DNA from: Alteromonas sp. ALT199
GTDB taxonomy: Bacteria > Pseudomonadota > Gammaproteobacteria > Enterobacterales > Alteromonadaceae
Length of the DNA stretch: 64,000 nucleotides
Assembly (NCBI RefSeq): GCF_018619335.1
Contig: NZ_JAHHDX010000149.1
Location: 62,001-126,000, forward strand
Reading direction: 5' to 3'
Shown: in pieces, positions 25,951-35,261 of the stretch
Position numbering within the stretch: the stretch's first letter is position 1
Layout: every line of letters begins with the position of its first letter
Translations under genes and position numbers: made by a program
The notes under the pieces: generated by a model
What the model saw: only the letters and a program-made list of their open reading frames with translations
Told to the model about the DNA's origin: nothing
Databases searched by the model: none

Positions 25951-28073
25951 CATCCAATGTATTTTTTAATTGTTGCTAACAGGGTGTCTTTGTCTAGCGG
26001 TTTAGGTAAAAAATCATCCATACCAGCAGCTAAGCACTCTTCTTTGTCCTCAGCAAACGCATTTGCGGTGAGTGCGATTATTGGAGTGTTAGTTTCCAGT
26101 GTCTTTCTTAAAATTATTGAAGCTTCGATACCGCCCATAACTGGCATATTGCAATCCATAAGAATAAGATCGAAGTTATGCCGTTTGCTTACTTCAACGG
26201 CATCGCGGCCATTTTTAACATGCAAAAATTTATAGCCTTCTGTTTGCAATATAGCTTTAACAATCTCGGCGTTAATTTCGTTATCTTCGGCCAGTAATAT
26301 CCGTTTCTTTTTATTAAGCTCTTGAATCTCTTTGCGGCTAACAGGCTTAGTTTCAATCAACTTAGTTAAATCGTTTTCAAGTTCTCGTCGATTAACCGGC
26401 TTGGCATGAGTTCTCCATATACTTGCAAGTACTTCATTTTTGTCTTCCAGTCTTTCTAACTCAGCTGAAATCAATATTACCTTAGGAAACTTTGATGGCT
26501 TTAAACTTCGCAACTGCTGAAGTAAATCTTCGCCATTCATTTGTGGCATAGAAAGATCAAGAACAATGACATCGAAACTAAACGGGTCGTCATCTAAATA
26601 TGACTGAGCACTTTCATAACTGCACGATTCAATCGACATTGACGCCACAATATGTTCAAAGTACTCGCGACTAGTTTGTAAATCATCGATGATTGCACAT
26701 CTTAAGTTAGCGCTGGGTACAATATCTATGTTTGGCAGCTGGGTCTCTTTTGATGGCGTAGTGAACGTGAAAGTACTGCCTTGGTTAACGAATGAGACAA
26801 CATGTATATCACCGCCCATTAAATTTGCCAGTTGCTTAGCGATGCTCAACCCTAACCCCGTGCCACCAAATTCTCGAGTAGTTGATTGATCAGCCTGTTC
26901 AAATTTATGAAAAATGTTCTCTAGCTTAGAAGGTGCTATACCTATACCCGTGTCGATGACTTCGAAAGCGAGGTAATTGCCATTTTTATGCTTATCGTAT
27001 GTAACTTTTAGAGTTACGGAACCTTCGGTCGTGAACTTAATCGCATTGCTTAACAGGTTGTGTAATATTTGAGTTAACCGCGTTGTGTCGCCTTCTATGA
27101 CATGAGGAAGGTCTGCATCTTTCAAATAGTGGAAGTCGAGACCCTTACGCTGGCAATGAACCCGTTGTAACGACACCACATCGTCAAGTACTTGTAGCAA
27201 ATCAACAGGGGCCCTTTCCATCTTTATTTTACCTGCTTCAATCTTTGAAATGTCTAGGATGTCGTTGATTAAAACTAGGAGTTGTCGGCCAGCGGTTTTA
27301 GCCTTTTTTAAGTACAAGTTGCTTTTCTCCGGGTTATCAATTGCCAGCTCAATCATTCCAAATAAGCCATTCATAGGAGTTCGTAACTCATGGCTCATGC
27401 TAGAGAGAAAGTCTGATTTAGATTTGCTTGCTTTCTCTGCTTTCTGAGCAGCACTTTGTGCCAATTCTTTCGCGTGCTTTAGCGAATCCATGGAACGTTT
27501 CACTTGGCGTTCCATAGGGAAGAAGATTAACAGAGCTTCTAAGCTCAAGAGAGTTAGCGCCGCCAACCACAGGTACATTTCAATTGATAAAACTCTATCA
27601 ACCCGCGTTGTCGCGTCCTTTTCAAATTGACCTACGACTTTGTCTAACTGCCTTAGAAGCAGGGTTACCTCTTCAATTGACATGAGGGGAAAAGCATCGC
27701 AACTTTCATTTTCTATCAGCGCTTTTGTTTCGTTAATGAAATTTCTAACCTTAGAATCGAGTTGATCTTCATTAAAATAAGTGTTGAAGGTTTGAATAGG
27801 AAGTCGCTCTAAGGAAACGAGATACGTGTGATTTTGTTCAAACTTAGCAAGGTTCTGTTTTAAATAGCGCAACTCTTGGCTGTTTCCGCATAACCCCGGC
27901 ATTGCTGAAAGCATCGTTATGCGTTGGGACAACATACGCTGCTGGCCAGCAATATTAATAACTTCTGCATCTTTCTTTTGGTCTTGAATCAGTCCAGAAA
28001 GGACTAAAAAAGACAAAGTAACTAGCGATGCAGTCAAAGCTAAAGCGATGATATATCGAAAACGTATGGACAT
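25950..28073 (-). CDS. Hybrid histidine kinase with PilJ-like sensor
   Basis: A 707-residue membrane kinase. An N-terminal membrane helix (8-28) is followed by a periplasmic domain with NIAGQQRMLSQRITML, the signature of the PilJ/NarX-like sensor, and a second membrane helix (about 168-188). HisKA is FLSSMSHELRTPMNGLFGMI; the ATPase domain has LLSNAIKFTT and GTGLGLSIAKQLANLMGG. Two receivers follow: about 458-580 (VIVLDLSMPQMNG) and 590-705 (LILMDCNMPVMGG), both with the Asp and Lys in place. No HPt domain or output regulator lies next to it, so phosphate transfer to a distant partner is likely. Confidence 0.92.
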   Translation of the reverse strand: MSIRFRYIIALALTASLVTLSFLVLSGLIQDQKKDAEVINIAGQQRMLSQRITMLSAMPGLCGNSQELRYLKQNLAKFEQNHTYLVSLERLPIQTFNTYFNEDQLDSKVRNFINETKALIENESCDAFPLMSIEEVTLLLRQLDKVVGQFEKDATTRVDRVLSIEMYLWLAALTLLSLEALLIFFPMERQVKRSMDSLKHAKELAQSAAQKAEKASKSKSDFLSSMSHELRTPMNGLFGMIELAIDNPEKSNLYLKKAKTAGRQLLVLINDILDISKIEAGKIKMERAPVDLLQVLDDVVSLQRVHCQRKGLDFHYLKDADLPHVIEGDTTRLTQILHNLLSNAIKFTTEGSVTLKVTYDKHKNGNYLAFEVIDTGIGIAPSKLENIFHKFEQADQSTTREFGGTGLGLSIAKQLANLMGGDIHVVSFVNQGSTFTFTTPSKETQLPNIDIVPSANLRCAIIDDLQTSREYFEHIVASMSIESCSYESAQSYLDDDPFSFDVIVLDLSMPQMNGEDLLQQLRSLKPSKFPKVILISAELERLEDKNEVLASIWRTHAKPVNRRELENDLTKLIETKPVSRKEIQELNKKKRILLAEDNEINAEIVKAILQTEGYKFLHVKNGRDAVEVSKRHNFDLILMDCNMPVMGGIEASIILRKTLETNTPIIALTANAFAEDKEECLAAGMDDFLPKPLDKDTLLATIKKYIG

Positions 28074-28530
28074 AAGGGTACGAAATACACAATGGTAATT
28101 AAAAGATAATAGATACCAAGTGGTTACGCAATGTACTGCGCTAATTAGTTAGGGTAGGTTTAGGGTTACCCGCTAAAGAGCATTTAATAGGCTATCAATT
28201 ATCGAATGTTAACATCGGCTTGAGCAGAACCATTTTCATCGCGAAGCGCAATGCAACAAATAATTCATAAACTGACCAAGTAGCCCAGCTTTTATTAATT
28301 ATACATTCAATAAACATATATTTTATGCAGGCTACACCAGTTGTACTGGCTTACTCTGTTCTACCTTTCAAATCCTAGTGTCAATAAAACTTCATTTTGG
28401 TGTCAATTCACTGTCACTAGACTGTCACAAATGTCCTCCAGACTTTTCGCCCGCAAAGACCGTTTATTGAGGTGAGACTTCTACTTGCCTCCACTTAAAA
28501 CTTTAAAAAAAATATAAGCAAGGAACCATA
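28074..28530. other. Gene-free region with divergent promoters
   Basis: This 457-base gap separates the kinase (minus) from the PhoX-like gene (plus). It is AT-rich in the middle. The only clear structure is the Pho-box array at 28378-28428; the AAGCAAGGAACC ribosome binding site of the PhoX-like gene lies at the right end. Confidence 0.6.
28378..28428 (+). promoter_or_regulatory. Array of Pho-box half-sites upstream of phoX-like gene
   Basis: Half-sites resembling CTGTCAT recur every 11 bases: GTGTCAA at 28378, a weak ACTTCAT at 28389, GTGTCAA at 28400, CTGTCAC at 28411 and CTGTCAC at 28422. The last two, with the 4-base spacer TAGA, form a near-consensus PhoB box. The array ends about 100 bases before the ATG of a phosphatase gene, which fits phosphate-starvation control. 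Confidence 0.8.
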
Positions 28531-30387
28531 ATGAAAAGCGAAACTCTTCGTGGAATTAAATATTCAGCGATAGCTCTAGCTGTAACACTTGGAATGACAG
28601 CCTGTTCACTAGAGGGTGATGACGGTGAAGATGGCGTACAGGGTCCAGTTGGTGAACAAGGTCCAGTAGGCGACCAAGGCCTCGCAGGTGAGCAAGGTCC
28701 AGAAGGAGATACCGCGGGCACACTAACACGTATTGCTACGGTTCCTCTTGGCGCGGAAGTTACCGGTATTTTCTTAACTGATGAAGGTGATTTGTTTTTC
28801 AACGTACAGCATCCTTCAGGCACTAATGCTGCGACTACAAGCGTTAACGATATGCCTATCAATACAGGCACTGTAGGTGTACTTGCAGGCGCTAACTTCA
28901 ATAACTTGCCTGTTACTTTGCCAAATTCTCCAGTACCTAGCTCTGACGAAGAAAAAGAGCTGGTTATTTCTGCTATCGGCCAATATCAAGTGCTAGGTCA
29001 AACGGGAGATACCTTCGATGCTGACTTACCAGAAGGCTTAGGCCATATCTACACACTTGATGGCGAAGAGTTAGTGTTAGAAAACGATATGCCTGACTTT
29101 AACGGCTTTATTTCAACTGCCGAAGGCGAAGGGTACCTCTTTTCAAACTGGGAAGAACTACCTGGCGGTATGAGCCGCATGAAAGTAGAGAAAGATGAAT
29201 TCGGTATGTGGGAAGTCACAGAAGCAATGATGCTAGATTTCTCGTCAGTATGGGGTACAGCTGCTAACTGCTTCGGTTCAATGTCACCATGGGGTACGCC
29301 GCTTACATCTGAAGAGTGGGTGGTAAATTCGGCAGTAGACACAACTACGTCACCTAGTTGGAATAACCCAGAGGCTGTTTCGACAGATGCGCGTTTAGGT
29401 CGTATGTGGCAAATGACAGCACCAGATGCGCCAAACCCTTATAACTATGGCTTCATTGCAGAAGTGACAGAGCCATTGGCTGATGAGCCGGTGATTGTAA
29501 AACATTTCACTATGGGCCGTTACGAGCACGAAAACTCAACAGTAATGCCTGATGGAAAAACCGTATATCTTTCTCAAGATGACACCGGCGGCGTACTATT
29601 TAAGTTCGTTGCTGACACCGCAGAAGACTTATCAGCAGGTACGCTTTATGGCGCTAAACTTACTCAAGACGTGGGTCAAAACGACCCTGCAACAACGGGT
29701 TTTTCCGTTGAATGGGTAGAACTAGCCAGTGGCGACAATATGACTATTCGCGCATGGATAGACGAGTACAACGGCATTGGTACCGACGATTACGTAGATG
29801 GCCAAAGCTCTTACATCACAATGGCCGACGTTCAAGCATGGGCAGATGGCGATGCTACTTACCCAACGGTAGAAGAGGGCGGTTCTAGCGTAACAGCAGG
29901 GCAGCCAATGGACGACCGCGTTGCATTTTTAGAAAGTCGTGCGGCGGCCCGTCTTAAAGGCGCGACGGCAGAATGGAGAAAACTTGAAGGTATCTCTATT
30001 AACCAAAAACGCGCACAAGAAGCCGTAGAGGGTGTTGATACTATTGAAGGTGAAGTAGTAGAAAATGCGTACCTTTATATCGGCATCGCTGATATCGACA
30101 ACACAATGATTGATGATGAAGGCGATATGCAGCTTTCAGCCCGCGTTAAAGATTGTGGTGGTGTTTATCGCGCCCAGCTAGAAGATGGCTACAACATTTC
30201 TCGCATCGAACCTGTAGTGATGGGCGGTACGTACCGTTCAAGCCTGACAGGTGCAGAGCGTTGTGACGTTGAGCAGCTTTCTCAACCAGATAACGTTGTA
30301 GTTATGAACGACGGCCGTATTCTTATCGGTGAAGACGGTTTCCAAGAAAACAACACGCTGTGGATGTATGAACCAGCAGATAAGTAA
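28531..30387 (+). CDS. PhoX-like alkaline phosphatase, lipoprotein with collagen-like stalk
   Basis: A 618-residue protein of the DUF839/PhoX family. The signal peptide ends in LGMTAC, a plausible lipobox. Residues about 30-62 are Gly-X-Y triplets (GPVGEQGPVGDQGLAGEQGP), a short collagen-like stalk. The body shows GSMSPWGTPLTSEEW, HFTMGRYEHENST and LSQDDTGGVLFKF, the family's metal- and phosphate-site segments. It would release phosphate from esters at the cell surface. PhoX proteins are usually exported by Tat as soluble enzymes; this one has a lipoprotein-type signal without a twin arginine. The Pho-box array upstream supports the role. Confidence 0.88.
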   Translation: MKSETLRGIKYSAIALAVTLGMTACSLEGDDGEDGVQGPVGEQGPVGDQGLAGEQGPEGDTAGTLTRIATVPLGAEVTGIFLTDEGDLFFNVQHPSGTNAATTSVNDMPINTGTVGVLAGANFNNLPVTLPNSPVPSSDEEKELVISAIGQYQVLGQTGDTFDADLPEGLGHIYTLDGEELVLENDMPDFNGFISTAEGEGYLFSNWEELPGGMSRMKVEKDEFGMWEVTEAMMLDFSSVWGTAANCFGSMSPWGTPLTSEEWVVNSAVDTTTSPSWNNPEAVSTDARLGRMWQMTAPDAPNPYNYGFIAEVTEPLADEPVIVKHFTMGRYEHENSTVMPDGKTVYLSQDDTGGVLFKFVADTAEDLSAGTLYGAKLTQDVGQNDPATTGFSVEWVELASGDNMTIRAWIDEYNGIGTDDYVDGQSSYITMADVQAWADGDATYPTVEEGGSSVTAGQPMDDRVAFLESRAAARLKGATAEWRKLEGISINQKRAQEAVEGVDTIEGEVVENAYLYIGIADIDNTMIDDEGDMQLSARVKDCGGVYRAQLEDGYNISRIEPVVMGGTYRSSLTGAERCDVEQLSQPDNVVVMNDGRILIGEDGFQENNTLWMYEPADK

Positions 30388-30410
30388 GTTTTCTCTTTAA
30401 TTTAAAATAC

Positions 30411-30437
30411 GCCGGGTGTTTACGCGCCCGGCTTTTT
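30411..30437 (+). terminator. Terminator after the PhoX-like gene
   Basis: The stem GCCGGG / CCCGGC with a ten-base loop is followed by TTTTT. It lies between the PhoX-like and cytochrome genes, so the second gene may depend on read-through or its own promoter. Confidence 0.8.
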
Positions 30438-30451
30438 CCGTTGTGACGATT

Positions 30452-32194
30452 ATGAAAATACTAAAAATAATTCCAGGTGCAGGCATTCTGCTTTCACTAC
30501 TTATCAGTGCAGGATGCACTGAAAACACAAGTGCTGATCTAAGCAATCAATCAAATATGGACGTAAGCTCAAGTAGCTATTCTGCTGATGCGCAATCGTC
30601 TTCATCGGCTCAAGAAAACGCCGACAGTGCAAATACTTATCCGTATAAAGAAGGGGACGATATTCCCGCGCTAGCGTATATTGAGCATAATGAAGTGTAT
30701 AACCCTGAATCGGTTATTCCTCCCCAGTGCTATACTAAAACCGAGGGCGTAAATAACCCTTGTTACGCATGCCACCAAAGTTACGATTCGATAGAAAAGC
30801 GCCCTAACCAAATGGGTGATGGTACTTTGCAAGGCAACTATGAATTTTCCGATGTGGGGTTAACAAATAGTTGGAAGAATTTGTTTATTGACCGTACGTC
30901 GCTTATTGCGGGTATTGACGATGCCACAATTAAAAAATATGTAGAACAAGACAACTACACCGCATCAATTCAAAACAACGCAATGCCAGAATATATGCGT
31001 ATCGAAAGTCTAAGTGAAGCTGACAAGGCTTTTGACAAAGACGGTTTTGCCAAAGATGGTAGCGGGTGGATATCTTACAATTACAAACCATTCCCAAGTA
31101 CCTTCTGGCCGACCAACGGGTCGACGGGCGATGCTATGATTAGGCTTCCAAGTCACTTTCAAACGCTAAATGGCAAGTACAATAAATCAGTTTATACCTT
31201 GAACCTTAGCTTAGTTGAAATGACGCTTAAAGAGCTTAATAAATTAAGCGTAGCGCCAGTAGATGAAATTGCCCTCAATGTAGACGTTAACCAAGACGGT
31301 GAACTGTCGCCATCCGTAACTGAAATTGTTCGTACCTCGCATTATTTAGGTGATGCAAGTGCGGTTCCTCTGGCCCATATGCTTTACCCTGAAGGCACTG
31401 AGTTTTTGCATACCGTACGCTACATTGGTGTGGATGATAACGGGAATATTTATAATGCGCCGCGGATGAAAGAAGTGCGCTATATGAAAAAGCATATGTT
31501 CAGAAGCCGAGAAAGCTTAGCCTCTGCCTATTATGCTGAGGCAAAGGATAAGCATTTCGAGAAACTGCCTCAAACTCGCTACTTGGGCGAAACGGGAATA
31601 GACAACGGCTTTGGTTGGACGATAAACGGCTTTATTGAAAATGATAAGGGCGAACTGCGTGCGCAACACGACCAAGAACTCGCGTTTTGTAATGGCTGTC
31701 ATAAAACAGTAGGGTCAACGTTCGACCAAACATTTTCATTTGCCCGCAAACTGCCTGGCGAGGCTGGGTGGGGCTATATTGATTTGCGTGCCATTGAAGA
31801 TGTGCCAAATATCAATGAAGAAAAAGGCGAATTCCTCACTTACATGGAACGTGTAGGAGGCGGTGATGAATTCCGTCAAAACGGTGAAATGTTGGCAAAG
31901 TGGTTCGATGACAAAGGCATGGTCAACATAGAAAAAGTAAAGCGCGCGAAATCAGTGTACGACATCATCACGCCTTCACCAAAGCGCGCCTATGCGTTAA
32001 ACAAAGCTTACTTAACCATAGTGAAAGAGCAAAGCTATCTGTTTGGTCGCGACGCCACGCTTACTGAGGCAACCAATGTCTTAAGTACTATTGATGCCGA
32101 GCAACCGCCGCTGAAGCCTGAACATCGCTTTAAGTGGGATATGCGTCTAGATTGGCAACAAGATAAACCGAGCGCTATCGCAGAAGCGCGATAG
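30452..32194 (+). CDS. Dihaem cytochrome c-like lipoprotein
   Basis: A 580-residue exported protein. The start at 30452 gives MKILKIIPGAGILLSLLISA followed by GC, a good lipobox (SAGC), then a Ser-rich linker to about residue 55. Two haem c motifs are visible, CYACH near residue 105 and CNGCH near residue 415. The rest is not assigned to a known enzyme. An earlier ATG at 30416 lies inside the terminator hairpin and is rejected. Coexpression with the phosphatase is possible but unproved; the function may be electron transfer or a di-haem oxidase. Confidence 0.75.
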   Translation: MKILKIIPGAGILLSLLISAGCTENTSADLSNQSNMDVSSSSYSADAQSSSSAQENADSANTYPYKEGDDIPALAYIEHNEVYNPESVIPPQCYTKTEGVNNPCYACHQSYDSIEKRPNQMGDGTLQGNYEFSDVGLTNSWKNLFIDRTSLIAGIDDATIKKYVEQDNYTASIQNNAMPEYMRIESLSEADKAFDKDGFAKDGSGWISYNYKPFPSTFWPTNGSTGDAMIRLPSHFQTLNGKYNKSVYTLNLSLVEMTLKELNKLSVAPVDEIALNVDVNQDGELSPSVTEIVRTSHYLGDASAVPLAHMLYPEGTEFLHTVRYIGVDDNGNIYNAPRMKEVRYMKKHMFRSRESLASAYYAEAKDKHFEKLPQTRYLGETGIDNGFGWTINGFIENDKGELRAQHDQELAFCNGCHKTVGSTFDQTFSFARKLPGEAGWGYIDLRAIEDVPNINEEKGEFLTYMERVGGGDEFRQNGEMLAKWFDDKGMVNIEKVKRAKSVYDIITPSPKRAYALNKAYLTIVKEQSYLFGRDATLTEATNVLSTIDAEQPPLKPEHRFKWDMRLDWQQDKPSAIAEAR

Positions 32195-32238
32195 CAAATG
32201 AGCTCATTGATATACTAGCTAAAAACTTTGCTCGCGAA

Positions 32239-32832
32239 CTACAACGGGTTCGCGGGCACTATCTCAAATTGAATTGGCTTGTATCGAAAGTTGTTAGATT
32301 CACCGGCAGAACAAGCCGTTAACCCCACAATCATATCCATCTTAGCTTCAAATACTGTGTAATCTCCGGCTTTTGACTTTGGCGGCAAAACAGCAATTTT
32401 ACCCGTACTGTCTACCTCGACATTCATAAATGTATTGAAAGTTGTGCAAACATGGTGCTCTGGAATATCAAACTCGGCAAAAGCCGCAACCAAATTACCA
32501 TGACAGCCTGGCACCGGCTCTTCATTGGGGTAGAAATGTTTGAAGGTATCTACACTGCAAGGCGTTAGTAAAAAATCATGGTCTTCTACTTTATCTTCGA
32601 TAATTTCAAACATGATGTTACTTTGATTTGAGTAAAGCAGACTGCCTTTTTTAAACTTAAGGCTTTCGTTGTAATCCAAGCTTCTACCCGAGGAAATGAA
32701 CTCATCCTTATTATGCTCGTTGAAGGCATAAAGGTCGGCCACTTGTTCCCCTTCAGGGTCAATGACTTTAAGGCGTTCACCTTTTTTAAGAGTAAATGCT
32801 GTACCACTTCTTGGCTGTATAGTTTGTCTCAT
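32239..32832 (-). CDS. DUF1989, urea carboxylase-associated family protein
   Basis: A 197-residue protein of the DUF1989 family. Characteristic segments are LKVIDPEGEQVADLYAFNEH, LLTPCSVDTFKHFY, GCHGNLVAAFAEF and VCTTFNTFMNVEV, with conserved Cys and His residues suited to metal binding. Family members occur near urea carboxylase or in amino-acid-derived small-molecule clusters. Here it is the last of three minus-strand genes with YqcI/YcgG and a glycosyltransferase. No urea carboxylase is present. Confidence 0.85.
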   Translation of the reverse strand: MRQTIQPRSGTAFTLKKGERLKVIDPEGEQVADLYAFNEHNKDEFISSGRSLDYNESLKFKKGSLLYSNQSNIMFEIIEDKVEDHDFLLTPCSVDTFKHFYPNEEPVPGCHGNLVAAFAEFDIPEHHVCTTFNTFMNVEVDSTGKIAVLPPKSKAGDYTVFEAKMDMIVGLTACSAGESNNFRYKPIQFEIVPANPL

Positions 32833-32856
32833 ACTGTGCCTTTTATAATCTAAGAG

Positions 32857-33522
32857 TTAATTTTTTACTTGTTTAAAGGGGCATTCCCAGCTTTCTGAAT
32901 GCTTTTTACCACTGTATTGGTAAACTTCAGAACTTTCACCATGGTTCGCAAGCAATGGGTTTTTGCTGCCGCAGTAGGCGGCATCACGCTTTCTGATATG
33001 ATCTCTAAATGCGTCGAACTTCTGTTGCTTTCGAAGCAATTCAAACTGTTCGTGTAAATTAAACACAATCGCGGGATGAGAAAAACGTCGACTCTTTCTA
33101 GAGGCATTTGGGTGCAGCCCAATCACGAAAAATCCTTTCCCGCCAAGACTTAAACTGAATTGTGCACTGTGCGGATCGCTTGATACTTTGTTATCCCAAC
33201 TTTTTAAGCATGCGTCTACTTCATGAAGACGTTGAAGCTTTTCCCAGAGTACTTTATCAAACTCTGTTTCGGTAATGGTATCGGGCTGTTCGAACGTTAG
33301 CACTAACGAGGAATACATATCCTGCTTCAGCATAAATGCATCCACGAACTTGTGAATTGAAACCAGAATATCAGGTTCATTACCTTCACAGCGAATATCG
33401 TCATATTGTAAAACGTGAATTTGCTTCTTGTTGAACGCCGTTTTGGCGCCAACGCAGGGGAAGTCACTTTCCCCTACAAACGACAGAAAACGGTGCGTTA
33501 GATCAGGTTTTAATAAAGACAT
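32857..33522 (-). CDS. YqcI/YcgG family haem-dependent N-oxygenase-like protein
   Basis: A 221-residue member of the YqcI/YcgG family. Diagnostic segments are FPCVGAKTAFNKKQ, FSLSLGGKGFFVIGLHPNAS, RKSRRFSHPAIVFNLHEQFE, the pair SKNPLLANHGESSE and YQYSGKKHSESWECPF. Characterised relatives (GntA of guanitoxin, DcsA of D-cycloserine and HrmI of hormaomycin pathways) N-hydroxylate guanidine or amino groups using haem. The gene lies 24 bases upstream of the DUF1989 gene. Substrate unknown; arginine or another guanidino amino acid is a reasonable guess. Confidence 0.85.
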   Translation of the reverse strand: MSLLKPDLTHRFLSFVGESDFPCVGAKTAFNKKQIHVLQYDDIRCEGNEPDILVSIHKFVDAFMLKQDMYSSLVLTFEQPDTITETEFDKVLWEKLQRLHEVDACLKSWDNKVSSDPHSAQFSLSLGGKGFFVIGLHPNASRKSRRFSHPAIVFNLHEQFELLRKQQKFDAFRDHIRKRDAAYCGSKNPLLANHGESSEVYQYSGKKHSESWECPFKQVKN

Positions 33523-33569
33523 TCCATATCTCCCTACTTAAACATTTTCGCTTATTTTTCTTAAAGGAA

Positions 33570-34556
33570 CTAAGCGGTGCTGCTCAAGGGTTCTTGATTT
33601 TTAGCTGGCGAATGAAACGAAGTAAATTCAAATCCCGCAGAGGACGGGGTAGCCGTTAAAGCGCTCGTATCTGTGTTGCTTGGGTCATCTTCCTGCTCGG
33701 GTAACTGAATGATCTTCAATCCATTTTCTTCATAGTTTGAATCGATAAAACCTTTCTTTGCGTAAGCGGTGAGTACTTCAGTGCAAGGGTAGAAGCCCCA
33801 TTTAGCGTGAAAGCGCTGCGCATTATGCACAAAGTCTAATAAGTGATTGACGGGGCATTGATAATTGGGGCGCTGTGGCGCAAAAGTGCGAGTTGGCAAT
33901 TGCTCTAATGAATAGCCCAGTGCCCTGCAGTTGGTGAAAAAGTCTTCGTCGTTTAGTCCGAAACCCGCGTAGCCTTCATCGAAGCCGCCGGTTTTCTGAA
34001 AGTCTGTCTTACGAATAAAAAACACTGTAGAACAAATACTATCGTCACTAAACTTTCCATGATTAATTCCCTGATCTCTTGAAGGTATTTCGTTGTTATC
34101 TTCTTTTGGTAACGTTTCATCGTTACTTGCTAGATAACCAATTTGCTGTTCGTTTTTTGAAATATTTGAATAAGGCTTATCGCAGCGCTCATTGGGTAAA
34201 AAGACGACCGAAGTGAACACCACTGTGTTGTCTTTTAATGCCAAAAGGCCATCTTTACAAAGCGAAGGTGAGATAACCGCATCAACATTGAGGTAAACAA
34301 GGTTTTCATGCTTAGCCGACAGCATTCCCTTATTTCGCGCTTTCGCTATTGGCAGTTCTTCTTGGGTAGTGAACTTGTGCACAATATCGAATTTTTCGCT
34401 TTGAATGAGGGACAAATCAGAAGGAGGTGCCATCCATACAATAACAAGTTCATCTGGCGTTGGTGAGCATTGCTCCAACTGCGAAATCAAATTGCAAAGC
34501 TTCTCAGTTCTACTTTTAACAATAGTTACTGCACTTACTGGTGAACGCATACTCAA
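33570..34556 (-). CDS. Family 2-type glycosyltransferase
   Basis: A 328-residue GT-A glycosyltransferase. AVTIVKSRTEKLCNLISQLE opens the nucleotide-binding domain, PIAKARNKGMLSA and YLNVDAVISPS contain the likely DxD-type site, and the C-terminal KTGGFDEGYAGFGLNDEDFF is the acceptor-side W/GxGxEDxD-like motif of galactosyltransferase relatives. It leads the three-gene unit with YqcI/YcgG (48 bases away) and DUF1989, which suggests sugar transfer to the product of that pathway or to a protein. Confidence 0.85.
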   Translation of the reverse strand: MSMRSPVSAVTIVKSRTEKLCNLISQLEQCSPTPDELVIVWMAPPSDLSLIQSEKFDIVHKFTTQEELPIAKARNKGMLSAKHENLVYLNVDAVISPSLCKDGLLALKDNTVVFTSVVFLPNERCDKPYSNISKNEQQIGYLASNDETLPKEDNNEIPSRDQGINHGKFSDDSICSTVFFIRKTDFQKTGGFDEGYAGFGLNDEDFFTNCRALGYSLEQLPTRTFAPQRPNYQCPVNHLLDFVHNAQRFHAKWGFYPCTEVLTAYAKKGFIDSNYEENGLKIIQLPEQEDDPSNTDTSALTATPSSAGFEFTSFHSPAKNQEPLSSTA

Positions 34557-34832
34557 CCTCCTTTGCTAACCTTTCTAAAGCCTTTGGCTTAAACGGTGCA
34601 CCTTGCACGTTATACTTTTGTATAAAGCAAAGAGTGTTCCTAACTGCTAAGGTATTGATAAATATTGATTTACAGGTTTTTGGACGTTGATTTGATAAAA
34701 ATTTAGCTTCATAACAAGCAATAGCTGCAAAGGAAGAGAAAAATTTACAAATGAAAGGTGTAAGGGCATTTATGAGTAAAGTGAAAAGTGCAGATAATTT
34801 GCAGGTTCAACGCATAAAGTAAGAAGTTTGAG

Positions 34833-35204
34833 TCAGTTAAGTTTGTACCCTATACCGCATACAGCCAGAAACGGTGAGGTTTCATCATTCTGCATTAGCT
34901 TGTGGCGTAAGTTTTTTATGTGGCTATCGATAGTGCGATTGCTAACGATGCGTCCGTCGACATAGCCTATGTCCATAAGTTGTTCTCTAGAAAATACATG
35001 TCCAGGCTTTTCAATAAGTGCTTTAAGCAATCTGAATTCAACCAGTGTGAGTTCTATGGTTTAGTTTCTTCGTTCACATACATAAGTGTTCAGATCCAAT
35101 ACTATATCCTTAAACATTAACGTTCTTTGTTTATCTTCAAGAAGTGTATTGGTTAATTGCGATCTTCTTAAAATGGCCTGAACACGCGCTACAACTTCGC
35201 GCGC
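34833..35204 (-). pseudogene. Decayed OmpR-family response regulator
   Basis: The frame from 35204 to 34833 reads REVVARVQAILRRSQLTN, then an in-frame TAA at 35061-35063, then LTLVEFRLLKALIEKPGHVF and RTIDSHIKNLRHKL, ending GIGYKLN. This is the linker and winged-helix DNA-binding domain of an OmpR/PhoB-type regulator. The receiver domain is missing: a stop closes the frame just upstream and no receiver-like sequence follows. No kinase gene is nearby. Confidence 0.85.
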
Positions 35205-35261
35205 AGAGTATTACTCTGCATTAATATTATTTCAGCGTTTTGAAAAAAGAGTAATAGCAAT

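Noticed and set aside
28503-28901. Minus-strand open frame of 132 codons, Pro/Ser-rich
   Set aside because: It is the complement of the collagen-like start of the PhoX-like gene.
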